In this document: one piece after another, positions 1 through 6,449 of the stretch
Layout of the letters: each line of letters starts with the position of its first letter
Numbering within the stretch: the stretch's first letter is position 1
Assembly (NCBI GenBank): GCA_038209155.1
Contig: JBBQYA010000116.1
Span: 1-7,091 of the forward strand
Reading direction: 5' to 3'
Length of the DNA stretch: 7,091 bases
Origin: JBBQYA01 sp038209155
GTDB lineage: Bacteria; Bacteroidota; Bacteroidia; Sphingobacteriales; Sphingobacteriaceae
Translations under genes and position numbers: made by a program
The notes under the pieces: model-generated
What the model was told of the DNA's origin: nothing
Database searches by the model: none
What the model saw: only the letters and a program-made list of their open reading frames with translations

Positions 1-30
1 AAAAAAAGCCCAGATTTTCATCAGGGCTTT
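1..30 (-). terminator. Intrinsic terminator of nrdJ
   Basis: Read on the minus strand, a 7-bp stem AAAGCCC / GGGCTTT (positions 30-24 and 11-5) encloses a 12-base loop and runs straight into a T tract at the window edge (seven T in total, three of them in the stem). It begins 27 bases after the nrdJ stop codon. This is a standard Rho-independent terminator shape and closes the nrdJ transcript. Because the left edge of the window cuts here, a longer T tract or a convergent gene sharing it cannot be excluded. Confidence 0.85.
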
Positions 31-56
31 CTTCATTTATTAAAAGACAAATCTTT

Positions 57-3000
57 CTAGCTGCAACCCAGAGAGTTACCGCAGTTTAAACATTTATAAC
101 AAGTGCCAGAGCGAACTGTAATATGTCCGCAAACATTACAAGCTGGTGCATCAGATTGTGCGCCGCCAGTTATGTCAAACGCTTTTTGCTGGGTACCATC
201 TTTTGAAGTACTCATACTATAACTTGGTGTAGTATTTTGTGGCTGATTGCTTATATCTGGATTTTGATCTTCATCTATCATTTGAGGGTTTCCTAAAATC
301 GCTTTTTTCTCAGTCTGAACATGAATTAAATCGGTTCTATCCAAATACTCATATCCCAACAATCTGAAAATATAATCGATAATAGAGGTAGCACTTTTAA
401 TATTTTCATGCCCCTGTACCATTCCAGATGGCTCAAAACGTGTGAAGGTGAATTTCTCAACAAACTCTTCTAACGGTACACCATATTGTAAGCCTACAGA
501 AATAGAAATTGCAAAACAGTTCATTAGCGATCGTAAAGTAGCACCTTCTTTGTGCATGTCTACAAATATTTCTCCTAAAGTTCCATCTTCATATTCACCT
601 GTTCTCACAAAAATAGTTTGGCCTCCAATGCTTGCTTTTTGAGTAAATCCTCTTCGCTTGGTTGGCAAATTTTTCTTTTCAACCACGCTTGACAATTGAC
701 GTTTAAATTTAGTATCGGTACTTCTTTCCAAGATTGCTCTTGCTGCTTCCAATACTTGATCTGCTGTCAAATCACTTAATTTCACATTAGCTGCATCACC
801 TAAAACTTCTTCAATCGTTTCAGCAACAGAATTTTCATCTTTCGTATCAGATTTAGTTGATAATGGTTGTGAAAGTTTACTTCCATCTCTGTAAAGTGCA
901 TTAGATTTCAATCCTGTCTGCCAGCTAAGAAGGTAAGAATTTTTGAAATCCTCTGCTGTAGCCTCGTTTGGTAAATTTACTGTTTTAGAAATTGCACCAG
1001 ATAAGAATGGCTGAGCTGCAGACATCAATCGGATGTGACCATTTGCATGGATGTATCTTTGACCTTTATTTCCACATTTATTAGCACAATCAAATACTGG
1101 ATAATGCTCTTCTTTTAAATAAGGAGCTCCTTCTATGGTCATGGTTCCGCAGATATAATCGTTAGCTTCTTCAATTTGCTTTTTGGTAAAACCAATTGCT
1201 TGCAATAAATTAAAGTTAGAATCGCTGTACTTCTCAGATTTTAAGCCTAATCTTTTCAAACAATCTTCGCCAAGTGTCCAAATATTGAAAGCAAAACCGA
1301 TTTCGAAACTTGCTAATACTGCTTTATCCACTTTTTCTAAGTCATCAGCAGAAAATCCTTTTGCAGCAAGCGTATCAAAATTAATATTTGGTGCACCTTT
1401 TAAACTCCCAGTTCCTTTTGCATAGTTTACAATTGCTTGTATTTCAAACTCTTGGTAACCCAAGTTTTTAAGGGAAACAGGAATTGCATGATTGATGATT
1501 TTGAAATAACCACCACCTGACAATTTTTTAAACTTAACTAAAGCGAAATCTGGTTCGATACCAGTAGTATCGCAATCCATTACCAAACCTATTGTTCCGG
1601 TTGGAGCAATTACTGTTGTTTGTGCATTTCTATAACCATATTTCTCTCCCATTTGTACTGCTTTGTCCCAAGCATTGCAAGCTGCTTTCAACAAATAGTC
1701 AGGACAGTCTTTTGGATTAATTCCTGGAGGCGCTATTTCTAAACCTTCGTAGTTTTGAGTAGAATTATATGCTGCATAACGGTGATTTCTCATCACTCGC
1801 ATCATGTGTTTCTTATTTTCGTTGTATCGTTTGAATGGACCTAAAACACTTGCCAATTCTGCAGAAGTTGCATAAGCGGTTCCCGTCATAATTGCTGTAA
1901 TAGCACCACAAATTGCAGCCGCTTTCGGACTATCATAAGGAATACCAGCAACCATTAAAATTGCACCTAAGTTGGCATATCCTAAACCCAAAGTTCTGTA
2001 ATCATAACTTAATTGAGCAACTTCTTTAGATGGAAACTGAGCCATCAAAACAGAGATTTCTAAAACTACCGTCCAAATTCTATTGATATGCTCATAACCT
2101 TTTACATCAAATTCTAAGGTAGTATCATTGAAAAAATGACGAAGATTTACAGATGCTAAATTACAAGCCGTGTTATCCAAAAACATGTATTCAGAACATG
2201 GATTAGAAGCATTGATTCTTCCACCTTCTGGGCAAGTATGCCATTCGTTGATAGTAGTATCAAATTGTACTCCCGGATCTGCACATGCCCAAGCAGCATA
2301 AGCAATTTTATCCCATAAATCAACTGCTGATACCTTTCCAACTACTTTTCCATCTATTCTGCCAATTAAATCCCAATCTTGTTTGTTTTCTAACGATTTG
2401 AAAAAGGTATTTGGAATACGAACTGAATTATTAGAATTCTGTCCTGCAACTGTTTTGTATGCTTCGCCTTCATAATCAGAAGAATAACCAGCAGCTATCA
2501 AAGCAGCTACTTTTTTCTCTTCTTCAACTTTCCAATTCACAAAATTTACAATTTCTGGATGATCCATATCCAAACAAACCATTTTGGCTGCTCGTCTTGT
2601 AGTTCCACCAGATTTAATAGCTCCTGCTGCACGATCTCCAATTTTCAAAAACGACATTAAACCCGATGAATAACCACCACCTGCCAACTTCTCATTCTCA
2701 CCACGAAGTTTAGAAAAATTAGTTCCCACACCAGAACCATATTTAAAAATCCTTGCTTCACGAACCCATAAATCCATAATTCCACCTTCGTTTACCAAAT
2801 CATCATCTACAGATAAGATGAAACAAGCATGAGGTTGAGGTCGCTCATAGGCAGAAGTAGATTTAGACAATTCTTCTGTTATTGGATCTACATAATAATG
2901 TCCTTGAGGTTTTCCAGTAATTCCATACGAAGAATACAAACCTGTATTGAACCATTGTGGAGAGTTTGGTGCAGCCAATTGACCAACTATCGTGTAAGCC

Positions 3001-3359
3001 AATTCATCGTAAAATATTCCAGCATCTTTGTCTGATGCGAAATAACCGAAGCGTTTTCCCCAGTCCATCCAACAGTTTGCCATTCTGTGTGCAACTTGTT
3101 TAATAGAATTTTCTCCGCCAGTTGTTCCATCTCCCATAGGCACACCAGCTTTTCTGAAATATTTTTGTGCTAGAATATCCGTTGCTACTTGCGACCAAGT
3201 ATTTGGGACTTCTACATTATTCATTTCAAATACTGCGTCTCCTTTTGGATTGCGAATTACTGAACTTCTTTTTTCGTAGGTGAATAAATCGTAAGCAGAC
3301 TTTCCCTCTTGGGTAAAATACCGCTGAAATTCTAGACCTTTTAAATTCTTTTTAATCAT
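57..3359 (-). CDS. nrdJ: Adenosylcobalamin-dependent (class II) ribonucleotide reductase, complete
   Basis: This 1100-residue cytoplasmic enzyme reduces ribonucleotides to deoxyribonucleotides. It uses a thiyl radical made by homolysis of adenosylcobalamin, so it needs no NrdB partner and works with or without oxygen. Visible signatures of the RNR alpha fold are: Cys179 in PHACFIL (first redox Cys); the NPCSE motif with Asn386, Cys388 (thiyl radical position) and Glu390; Cys399 in NTACNLASVNL (second redox Cys); the loop APTGTIG at 585-591; and FLSGAISKTVNLP near 785-797. Residues about 905-1000 match a TSCPD domain, which marks the long NrdJ form. A polar linker of about 60 residues follows, then a Cys-rich tail (Cys1074, 1077, 1087, 1090, 1093, 1099) resembling a zinc ribbon with redox cysteines. 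Length is in the usual range for long NrdJ proteins. I see no intein and no N-terminal ATP-cone. The ATG start gives the expected N-terminus and is preceded by ACCACGCCAAT, with no Shine-Dalgarno. It appears monocistronic, with its own terminator. Roles of the residues are transferred from characterised RNRs. Confidence 0.96.
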   Translation of the reverse strand: MIKKNLKGLEFQRYFTQEGKSAYDLFTYEKRSSVIRNPKGDAVFEMNNVEVPNTWSQVATDILAQKYFRKAGVPMGDGTTGGENSIKQVAHRMANCWMDWGKRFGYFASDKDAGIFYDELAYTIVGQLAAPNSPQWFNTGLYSSYGITGKPQGHYYVDPITEELSKSTSAYERPQPHACFILSVDDDLVNEGGIMDLWVREARIFKYGSGVGTNFSKLRGENEKLAGGGYSSGLMSFLKIGDRAAGAIKSGGTTRRAAKMVCLDMDHPEIVNFVNWKVEEEKKVAALIAAGYSSDYEGEAYKTVAGQNSNNSVRIPNTFFKSLENKQDWDLIGRIDGKVVGKVSAVDLWDKIAYAAWACADPGVQFDTTINEWHTCPEGGRINASNPCSEYMFLDNTACNLASVNLRHFFNDTTLEFDVKGYEHINRIWTVVLEISVLMAQFPSKEVAQLSYDYRTLGLGYANLGAILMVAGIPYDSPKAAAICGAITAIMTGTAYATSAELASVLGPFKRYNENKKHMMRVMRNHRYAAYNSTQNYEGLEIAPPGINPKDCPDYLLKAACNAWDKAVQMGEKYGYRNAQTTVIAPTGTIGLVMDCDTTGIEPDFALVKFKKLSGGGYFKIINHAIPVSLKNLGYQEFEIQAIVNYAKGTGSLKGAPNINFDTLAAKGFSADDLEKVDKAVLASFEIGFAFNIWTLGEDCLKRLGLKSEKYSDSNFNLLQAIGFTKKQIEEANDYICGTMTIEGAPYLKEEHYPVFDCANKCGNKGQRYIHANGHIRLMSAAQPFLSGAISKTVNLPNEATAEDFKNSYLLSWQTGLKSNALYRDGSKLSQPLSTKSDTKDENSVAETIEEVLGDAANVKLSDLTADQVLEAARAILERSTDTKFKRQLSSVVEKKNLPTKRRGFTQKASIGGQTIFVRTGEYEDGTLGEIFVDMHKEGATLRSLMNCFAISISVGLQYGVPLEEFVEKFTFTRFEPSGMVQGHENIKSATSIIDYIFRLLGYEYLDRTDLIHVQTEKKAILGNPQMIDEDQNPDISNQPQNTTPSYSMSTSKDGTQQKAFDITGGAQSDAPACNVCGHITVRSGTCYKCLNCGNSLGCS

Positions 3360-3388
3360 ATTGGCGTGGTTAAATAATGTGTTTAGCT

Positions 3389-3409
3389 AAAAAATGCTCC
3401 ATAGGAGCA
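3389..3409 (-). promoter_or_regulatory. Terminator-like hairpin in the nrdJ leader (possible attenuator or dispersed repeat)
   Basis: On the minus strand TGCTCC-TAT-GGAGCA forms a perfect 6-bp, mostly G+C stem with a 3-base loop, followed directly by six T. It ends 29 bases before the nrdJ ATG, so it lies in the 5' untranslated leader if transcription starts at or above the candidate promoter. By shape it is an intrinsic terminator, yet no coding sequence lies between it and the DUF2490 gene about 740 bases upstream. It may attenuate nrdJ, end an unseen small transcript, or be a copy of a small palindromic repeat. The sequence does not choose among these. Confidence 0.6.
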
Positions 3410-3434
3410 GCAATAAGGCGTTTTTTCGTTTAAT

Positions 3435-3442
3435 CAAATATA
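3435..3442 (-). promoter_or_regulatory. Candidate -7 promoter element for nrdJ
   Basis: The minus strand reads TATATTTG here, an exact match to the TAnnTTTG -7 element described for Bacteroidota housekeeping promoters. It would place the transcript start near 3428-3430 and give a leader of roughly 70 bases that contains the T-tailed hairpin. No TTG-type -33 element stands at the expected distance of about 20 bases upstream, and the region is AT-rich, so a chance match is possible. Confidence 0.35.
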
Positions 3443-3472
3443 TATTTACTAACTTGAGTTTGTCCGTTTTCG

Positions 3473-3558
3473 TTTTCCACATTCGTGTTACAAAGCCTTA
3501 TTCAACATAAAAATATTAAATAAATCATTCATTATAACACATTTGATTATGTGGAAAA
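3473..3558. repeat. Pair of inverted TTTTCCACAT elements upstream of nrdJ
   Basis: TTTTCCACAT occurs on the plus strand at 3473-3482 and, identical over ten bases, on the minus strand at 3558-3549. Each copy is followed in its own orientation by GTGTTA, after 2 bases in the first and 8 in the second, so the two elements face each other across about 50 AT-rich bases. The second copy also contains CACAT-N6-ATGTG, a short dyad. TTTTCCACA fits the relaxed DnaA-box consensus TTWTNCACA. The location, just upstream of the candidate nrdJ promoter, suggests regulator binding sites, but which protein binds is inference. Confidence 0.5.
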
Positions 3559-3621
3559 GTTATTTTTTTCTTGCTTTTTCCTATCTAATTTTATGAATTT
3601 TTTGTTGAACTTGCTTTTTAA

Positions 3622-3655
3622 TTATCAATTTTTCAAACTCAAAATAAATTGATAA
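3622..3655. repeat. AT-rich perfect inverted repeat, 10-bp arms
   Basis: TTATCAATTT (3622-3631) and AAATTGATAA (3646-3655) are exact reverse complements separated by 14 bases. There is no T tract beyond the stem on either strand and almost no G+C in the arms, so it is a poor terminator. It could be a dyad protein site or chance in AT-rich DNA. Confidence 0.4.
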
Positions 3656-3917
3656 AGTCATTACAAATGAAGTCTTTATCTGTTTTTAAAAACTTATAAA
3701 CAGTTGGCAAAATCTATAATTGTATTAAATGAGCCCTATTTTCTAACATTTTTGATAATGGAATTCTCATTATGATAAAAAGCAAGCGTTGATTTTGAAA
3801 ATTATATAGTCTTCTTAATGAGATTTTTTAGAAATTGTTTTTTTAATAGAATACTGAACGTTTAAATCCAGAATTTTTAACAAAAATCTATTTATACTTT
3901 TCACACTGGGAAATTAA

Positions 3918-3947
3918 TAAGCTAGTGTAAAATTTTACACTAGCTTA
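3918..3947. repeat. 30-bp perfect palindrome
   Basis: The 30 bases from 3918 to 3947 equal their own reverse complement, with each 15-base arm running TAAGCTAGTGTAAAA toward the centre at 3932/3933. As RNA it would form a long hairpin, losing a few central A-U pairs to the loop. No T tract follows on either strand beyond the two T at the arm end, so it is not a textbook intrinsic terminator. It could act as a bidirectional transcript end, mark the 3' end of a small RNA, or bind a dimeric regulator. Confidence 0.6.
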
Positions 3948-3998
3948 AATAATTAACAATAAACAATAGAGCTGAAACATCTATTTTTCCTGATTAAT

Positions 3999-4042
3999 AA
4001 TAGGTATTAGAAAACTTCTTAAAGTGTTTTTTAATACCTATT
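3999..4042. repeat. Long imperfect inverted repeat (possible structured RNA or terminator)
   Basis: AATAGGTATTA (3999-4009) pairs with TAATACCTATT (4032-4042). Past one non-Watson-Crick position (4010 G with 4031 T) the stem continues as AAAAC (4011-4015) with GTTTT (4026-4030), giving about 17 positions around a 10-base loop. On a plus-strand RNA the odd pair is a G-U wobble; on a minus-strand RNA it is an A-C mismatch. The stem lies 110 bases past the DUF2490 stop codon, so it could end that transcript, though no T run follows it on the minus strand. Confidence 0.5.
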
Positions 4043-4152
4043 CACTTTTGCATCTTTTTTAATCGTAGCTATTTATTAAAATCATTAAAATCAGATTATA
4101 CTATCAATCTAAAATAAATGGATTTTATATAATTATTAAAAAAACAACCCAC

Positions 4153-4914
4153 TCAAAATGCAAAATTAGTTGAAAGAATAAAACCGTTATTATATTGAAA
4201 AACATTCCTTCCATTTACCTCACGAGGAAGTTGAAGTATTTGATTAAAAAAGCCACCTTCTATTCTTATTCTTTTATCAAAACGATAGCCTAATAAAGCT
4301 CCAAATCGGTTTTGATCGAACACATTTTCGTTCACATTTTTACCAAAGCCGAGAAAAACCTCATCGTAAATTGCAACATAAGGTGTTTGATCAGCAATTG
4401 TTTTTCCTTTTAATGGCATTTGCATTCGATACATGTATCGAAACCTATTTATAAAAAAATACTCATCTTCTTTGGTCAAAGAAGCATTAGAATATCTACC
4501 TATCCATCTCTGTTCCAGCATGTATCTATGAATTAATTCCACCCTACCTACTTTGTCATTTACGACCGCCATTTGAAAAGATCTGTGTTCTGTAAATTGT
4601 TTTCCTAAACCATTAATAGGAATATCACCATAATTGTAAGTTTCAATATTGGCATATCCTAAGCGAAGAGTAACTTTTGAATTCAATTGGTAATTAATTC
4701 CTGTACGCAAAAGACCTTGTTGCCAATTCGTAATATAGTTGTCTCTTCTCCATTGATATTCGGTATGCAAACTCCATTTTTTGTATAATTTAAATGTTCC
4801 ATTATATACATACCAGCCAATTGAATTATTATCATTTAGACGAGTATTTTGCGCATTTAAATTATTTAGAAAAAAAAATGAAACGAATAAAAAAGAAAGT
4901 ATTAATTTTTTCAT
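4153..4914 (-). CDS. DUF2490 family outer-membrane-type protein
   Basis: This 253-residue protein starts with a clear signal peptide (MKK, then a hydrophobic run to about residue 17) and a likely cleavage at Ala21/Gln22, so it is exported. The mature part alternates aromatic and polar residues in short strands, as expected of a beta-barrel. It carries segments typical of DUF2490: WSLHTEYQWRR near 47-57, HRYMLEQRW at 129-137, RFRYMYR at 157-163, YDEVFLGFG at 183-191 and NRFGALLGYRF at 202-212. It ends in Phe, as many outer-membrane barrels do. The function of the family is unknown. The ATG is preceded by the T tract of a terminator and has no Shine-Dalgarno. I saw no promoter of its own, so expression may depend on readthrough from the lipoprotein gene or on a promoter inside it. 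Family assignment is from recalled pattern, not a search. Confidence 0.85.
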   Translation of the reverse strand: MKKLILSFLFVSFFFLNNLNAQNTRLNDNNSIGWYVYNGTFKLYKKWSLHTEYQWRRDNYITNWQQGLLRTGINYQLNSKVTLRLGYANIETYNYGDIPINGLGKQFTEHRSFQMAVVNDKVGRVELIHRYMLEQRWIGRYSNASLTKEDEYFFINRFRYMYRMQMPLKGKTIADQTPYVAIYDEVFLGFGKNVNENVFDQNRFGALLGYRFDKRIRIEGGFFNQILQLPREVNGRNVFQYNNGFILSTNFAF

Positions 4915-4918
4915 AATT

Positions 4919-4952
4919 AAAAAATTAGGGTTGGATTTATTTCCAACCCTAA
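4919..4952 (-). terminator. Intrinsic terminator between the lipoprotein and DUF2490 genes
   Basis: On the minus strand TTAGGGTTGG (4952-4943) and CCAACCCTAA (4934-4925) form a perfect 10-bp stem around an 8-base AT loop, followed at once by a TTTTTT run. It starts 9 bases after the lipoprotein stop codon. It is the strongest terminator in the window by stem length and tail, and it fills nearly all of the 47-base gap before the next ATG. Confidence 0.88.
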
Positions 4953-4961
4953 GGTAATTTA

Positions 4962-5627
4962 TTAAGTTGCAGGTGCAAATGGTAATGCTGATTTATGAAC
5001 AATAATTCTCAGCTTGCCATCTTTTCCTTTTCTAAATACCCAAGTTTTGTCTACCATAACTTCTTTTCCATCTTTACTAGTTACCCATACATTGCCCATT
5101 GTTATGGCAACGGATCCATAAATTTGAATACCTTCATTTTTTTCTCCTGCATTGTCATATCTTGCTTTTACCCAAGGAGTCATTGCAAAACCTTTGTCGT
5201 TTGGATAAGCGGGGTCACCTCCAATAAAATAAGCTAAAGCACCCTTTTTATCATTTCTAAATGTTTGGTCGCCATAAGCCAATGTTGGTTTAAAAAATAC
5301 CTTTCCAAAGTCATAGTTATATGCTTCTGAAAGGACTTGTTCTGCAAAAGCTTTGTAATCTCCACCATCATCTTTTAGTTTTCCAATTTTAACCAAAGCA
5401 TCACACCAAGCCTGTTGAGCAGCATTCACTTCATCGTATGTGATTACGTCTTGTGCTCCTTCTTCAACATAGACTAGACCTAAGTCGTCAATTGTCTTTT
5501 GTACTTGTTCGTTGGTTTGCGTAAGCACTTTTTGTGCTTCTTGCTTTGCTTTGTCTGTAACTTGGTTACAAGAGATTGCTAATAAACTAAATGTAAGTGA
5601 CGCTAAAATTAAATTCTTTTTGTTCAT
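4962..5627 (-). CDS. Predicted lipoprotein with probable NTF2/SnoaL-like domain
   Basis: This 221-residue protein has a type II signal peptide: MNKK, a hydrophobic stretch, then LLAISC with the lipid-anchor Cys at residue 20. The lipobox is slightly atypical, with Ala at -3. Residues about 22-48 are charged and Gln-rich, probably a helical spacer. From about 62 onward (ITYDEVNAAQQAW, GGDYKAFAEQ, GALAYFIGGDPAYP, ending GKLRIIVHKSALPF) it resembles a widespread bacterial family. I recall members carrying the database name 'phosphoribosyl-AMP cyclohydrolase', but the layout looks more like the NTF2/SnoaL superfamily, near the CaMKII-association-domain type: a helical start, then strands ending in a His/Ser-containing strand. 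I see no HisI metal or catalytic motifs, so that name is probably wrong. Its activity is unknown, though the NTF2 fold often makes a small-ligand pocket or dimer. The start has an A-rich leader (AATAAACACA), and 230 non-coding bases upstream leave room for its own promoter. Confidence 0.75.
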   Translation of the reverse strand: MNKKNLILASLTFSLLAISCNQVTDKAKQEAQKVLTQTNEQVQKTIDDLGLVYVEEGAQDVITYDEVNAAQQAWCDALVKIGKLKDDGGDYKAFAEQVLSEAYNYDFGKVFFKPTLAYGDQTFRNDKKGALAYFIGGDPAYPNDKGFAMTPWVKARYDNAGEKNEGIQIYGSVAITMGNVWVTSKDGKEVMVDKTWVFRKGKDGKLRIIVHKSALPFAPAT

Positions 5628-5857
5628 TGTGTTTATTTATTTAAAAACTAAGCCTACTTTGTAAAACGGTGTTCGGCTTTTCCGTTCCATTACATTGATG
5701 ATTATTTTTTATTATTTTATTTAGTAAAAACACGTTTTACTTATGTCTATTCTTTTCATCGCTAGCACTAGACAAGCAAATTTTAAATTGATAATTTCTT
5801 TAATTCTATCTTTTACTAATCAATTTTCTGAAAATAAAATGTTTGAAACTTTTATAG

Positions 5858-6397
5858 CTATTTATTGAGTGCAAATTCATATGCAAGCCTTAAAGCAATG
5901 ATTCCTCTTGAATCACTATTTGTTGTCCAGCCTTCATGTCTTAAACCGATGTCGAAAACATTATTTCTCACTTTAAATTTATCTCCTATACCGAGTGAAT
6001 ACAAAAATCCTAAGCTGCTATTATCTCCCATAAATAATATTGAACCGGCTTCCCCTCCTCCATAAAAAGAAGCCAAATAGTATCTTAAACCTACTTTTAA
6101 TGGGATTGCCGATATATCTTCATTTATTTCGTTCAGCTTCTCCTTTTTTTGTAAAAAATAATAACCTCCACTCATAGTTGCACTTGAATGATTAGAAAAA
6201 ACGTATTCCCCTTTTAAGTTCACTCCCCCTCCTGTTTTGTTAGTTTTGGAAAGTTTAGTTTCTGTAAAAATAACCTCAGCTCCTATGCTGGTAGAAAATG
6301 TACTTTTTTTATAAGCTTGCGCATTACAAATTGAATTGAAAATTGTTAAAAACAATGTAGTAAAAAGAGAAAATCCGACTATTTTTATTGTTTTCAT
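5858..6397 (-). CDS. Small secreted outer-membrane beta-barrel-like protein
   Basis: This 179-residue hypothetical protein has a signal peptide of about 26 residues (MKTIK, a hydrophobic run, then CNAQ with cleavage likely at Ala26/Gln27). The mature part is made of short alternating strands: FSTSIGAEVIF, GGVNLKGEYVF, ATMSGGYYF, IPLKVGLRYYL, FYGGGEAGSILF, FLYSLGIG, FDIGLRHEGW and IIALRLAYEF. Gly/aromatic patterns and Asn/Ser-rich turns suggest an eight-strand outer-membrane barrel of the OMP_b-brl type. That is a fold-level guess and no specific family is recognised. It starts 52 bases after the SPFH gene stops, on the same strand and with no terminator between, so the two could be co-transcribed. 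No clear terminator follows it in the 230 bases before the lipoprotein gene. Confidence 0.72.
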   Translation of the reverse strand: MKTIKIVGFSLFTTLFLTIFNSICNAQAYKKSTFSTSIGAEVIFTETKLSKTNKTGGGVNLKGEYVFSNHSSATMSGGYYFLQKKEKLNEINEDISAIPLKVGLRYYLASFYGGGEAGSILFMGDNSSLGFLYSLGIGDKFKVRNNVFDIGLRHEGWTTNSDSRGIIALRLAYEFALNK

Positions 6398-6449
6398 TTG
6401 ATAGTTGTGAGTGATTTTAAATTTGTTAACTCTACTTATTTTTTATTGA

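Larger units (their letters stand above)
3360..4152. other. 793-bp non-coding region rich in inverted repeats
   Basis: No convincing coding sequence is present on either strand; the few ATG-led frames are under about 20 codons. Read on the minus strand, it holds the 3' end of the DUF2490 transcript and the promoter and leader of nrdJ. From high to low coordinate it contains a long imperfect stem (4042-3999), a 30-bp perfect palindrome (3947-3918), an AT-rich inverted repeat (3655-3622), two inverted TTTTCCACAT elements (3558-3473), a candidate -7 box (3442-3435) and a terminator-like hairpin (3409-3389). Just after the DUF2490 stop there is a run of seven T on the minus strand, but only a weak 4-bp CAAC/GTTG stem before it. 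I recognise no tRNA, known riboswitch or cobalamin box. Such a long gap in a compact genome could hide a small RNA, which is inference only. Confidence 0.7.

Noticed and set aside
1122..1133. AAGGAGCTCCTT palindrome, compared with the nrdJ-leader hairpin
   Set aside because: It is inside the nrdJ coding sequence, explained by its codons, and has a different loop and no T tail.
442..3035. Open frames of 61-80 codons inside nrdJ (442-642, 1183-1425 and 2829-3035 plus; 2156-2341 minus)
   Set aside because: They are shadows of the nrdJ reading frame, with no family resemblance and no separate initiation signals.
3538..3553. NrdR box (CACAT-N6-ATGTG dyad)
   Set aside because: The CAC and GTG halves are 10 bases apart rather than 8, the central TATA-like core is missing, and there is no second box at the usual helical spacing.
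3360..3720. Cobalamin riboswitch upstream of the B12-dependent nrdJ
   Set aside because: No recognisable B12-box core or the expected series of G+C-rich helices could be found on the minus strand. The region is almost all A/T apart from one 6-bp hairpin.
3721..3775. Short minus-strand ATG frame of 18 codons in the gap
   Set aside because: Too short, with no ribosome site, no recognisable peptide and no neighbouring context. Frames of this length are expected by chance.
3765..3823. TCTCATTA / TAATGAGA inverted repeat followed by a T run
   Set aside because: The arms are only 8 bp with a 43-base loop in AT-rich DNA, which is expected by chance and unlikely to act as a terminator.
5723..5741. 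AGTAAAA-N5-TTTTACT dyad upstream of the lipoprotein gene
   Set aside because: It has 7-bp, nearly pure A/T arms and no supporting promoter or second copy, so it could be a regulator site but is not supportable from sequence alone.
4995..6065. Plus-strand frames of 80 and 66 codons opposite the lipoprotein and beta-barrel genes
   Set aside because: They lie wholly within genes on the other strand that have clear signal peptides and domain patterns; the plus-strand peptides look like nothing known.
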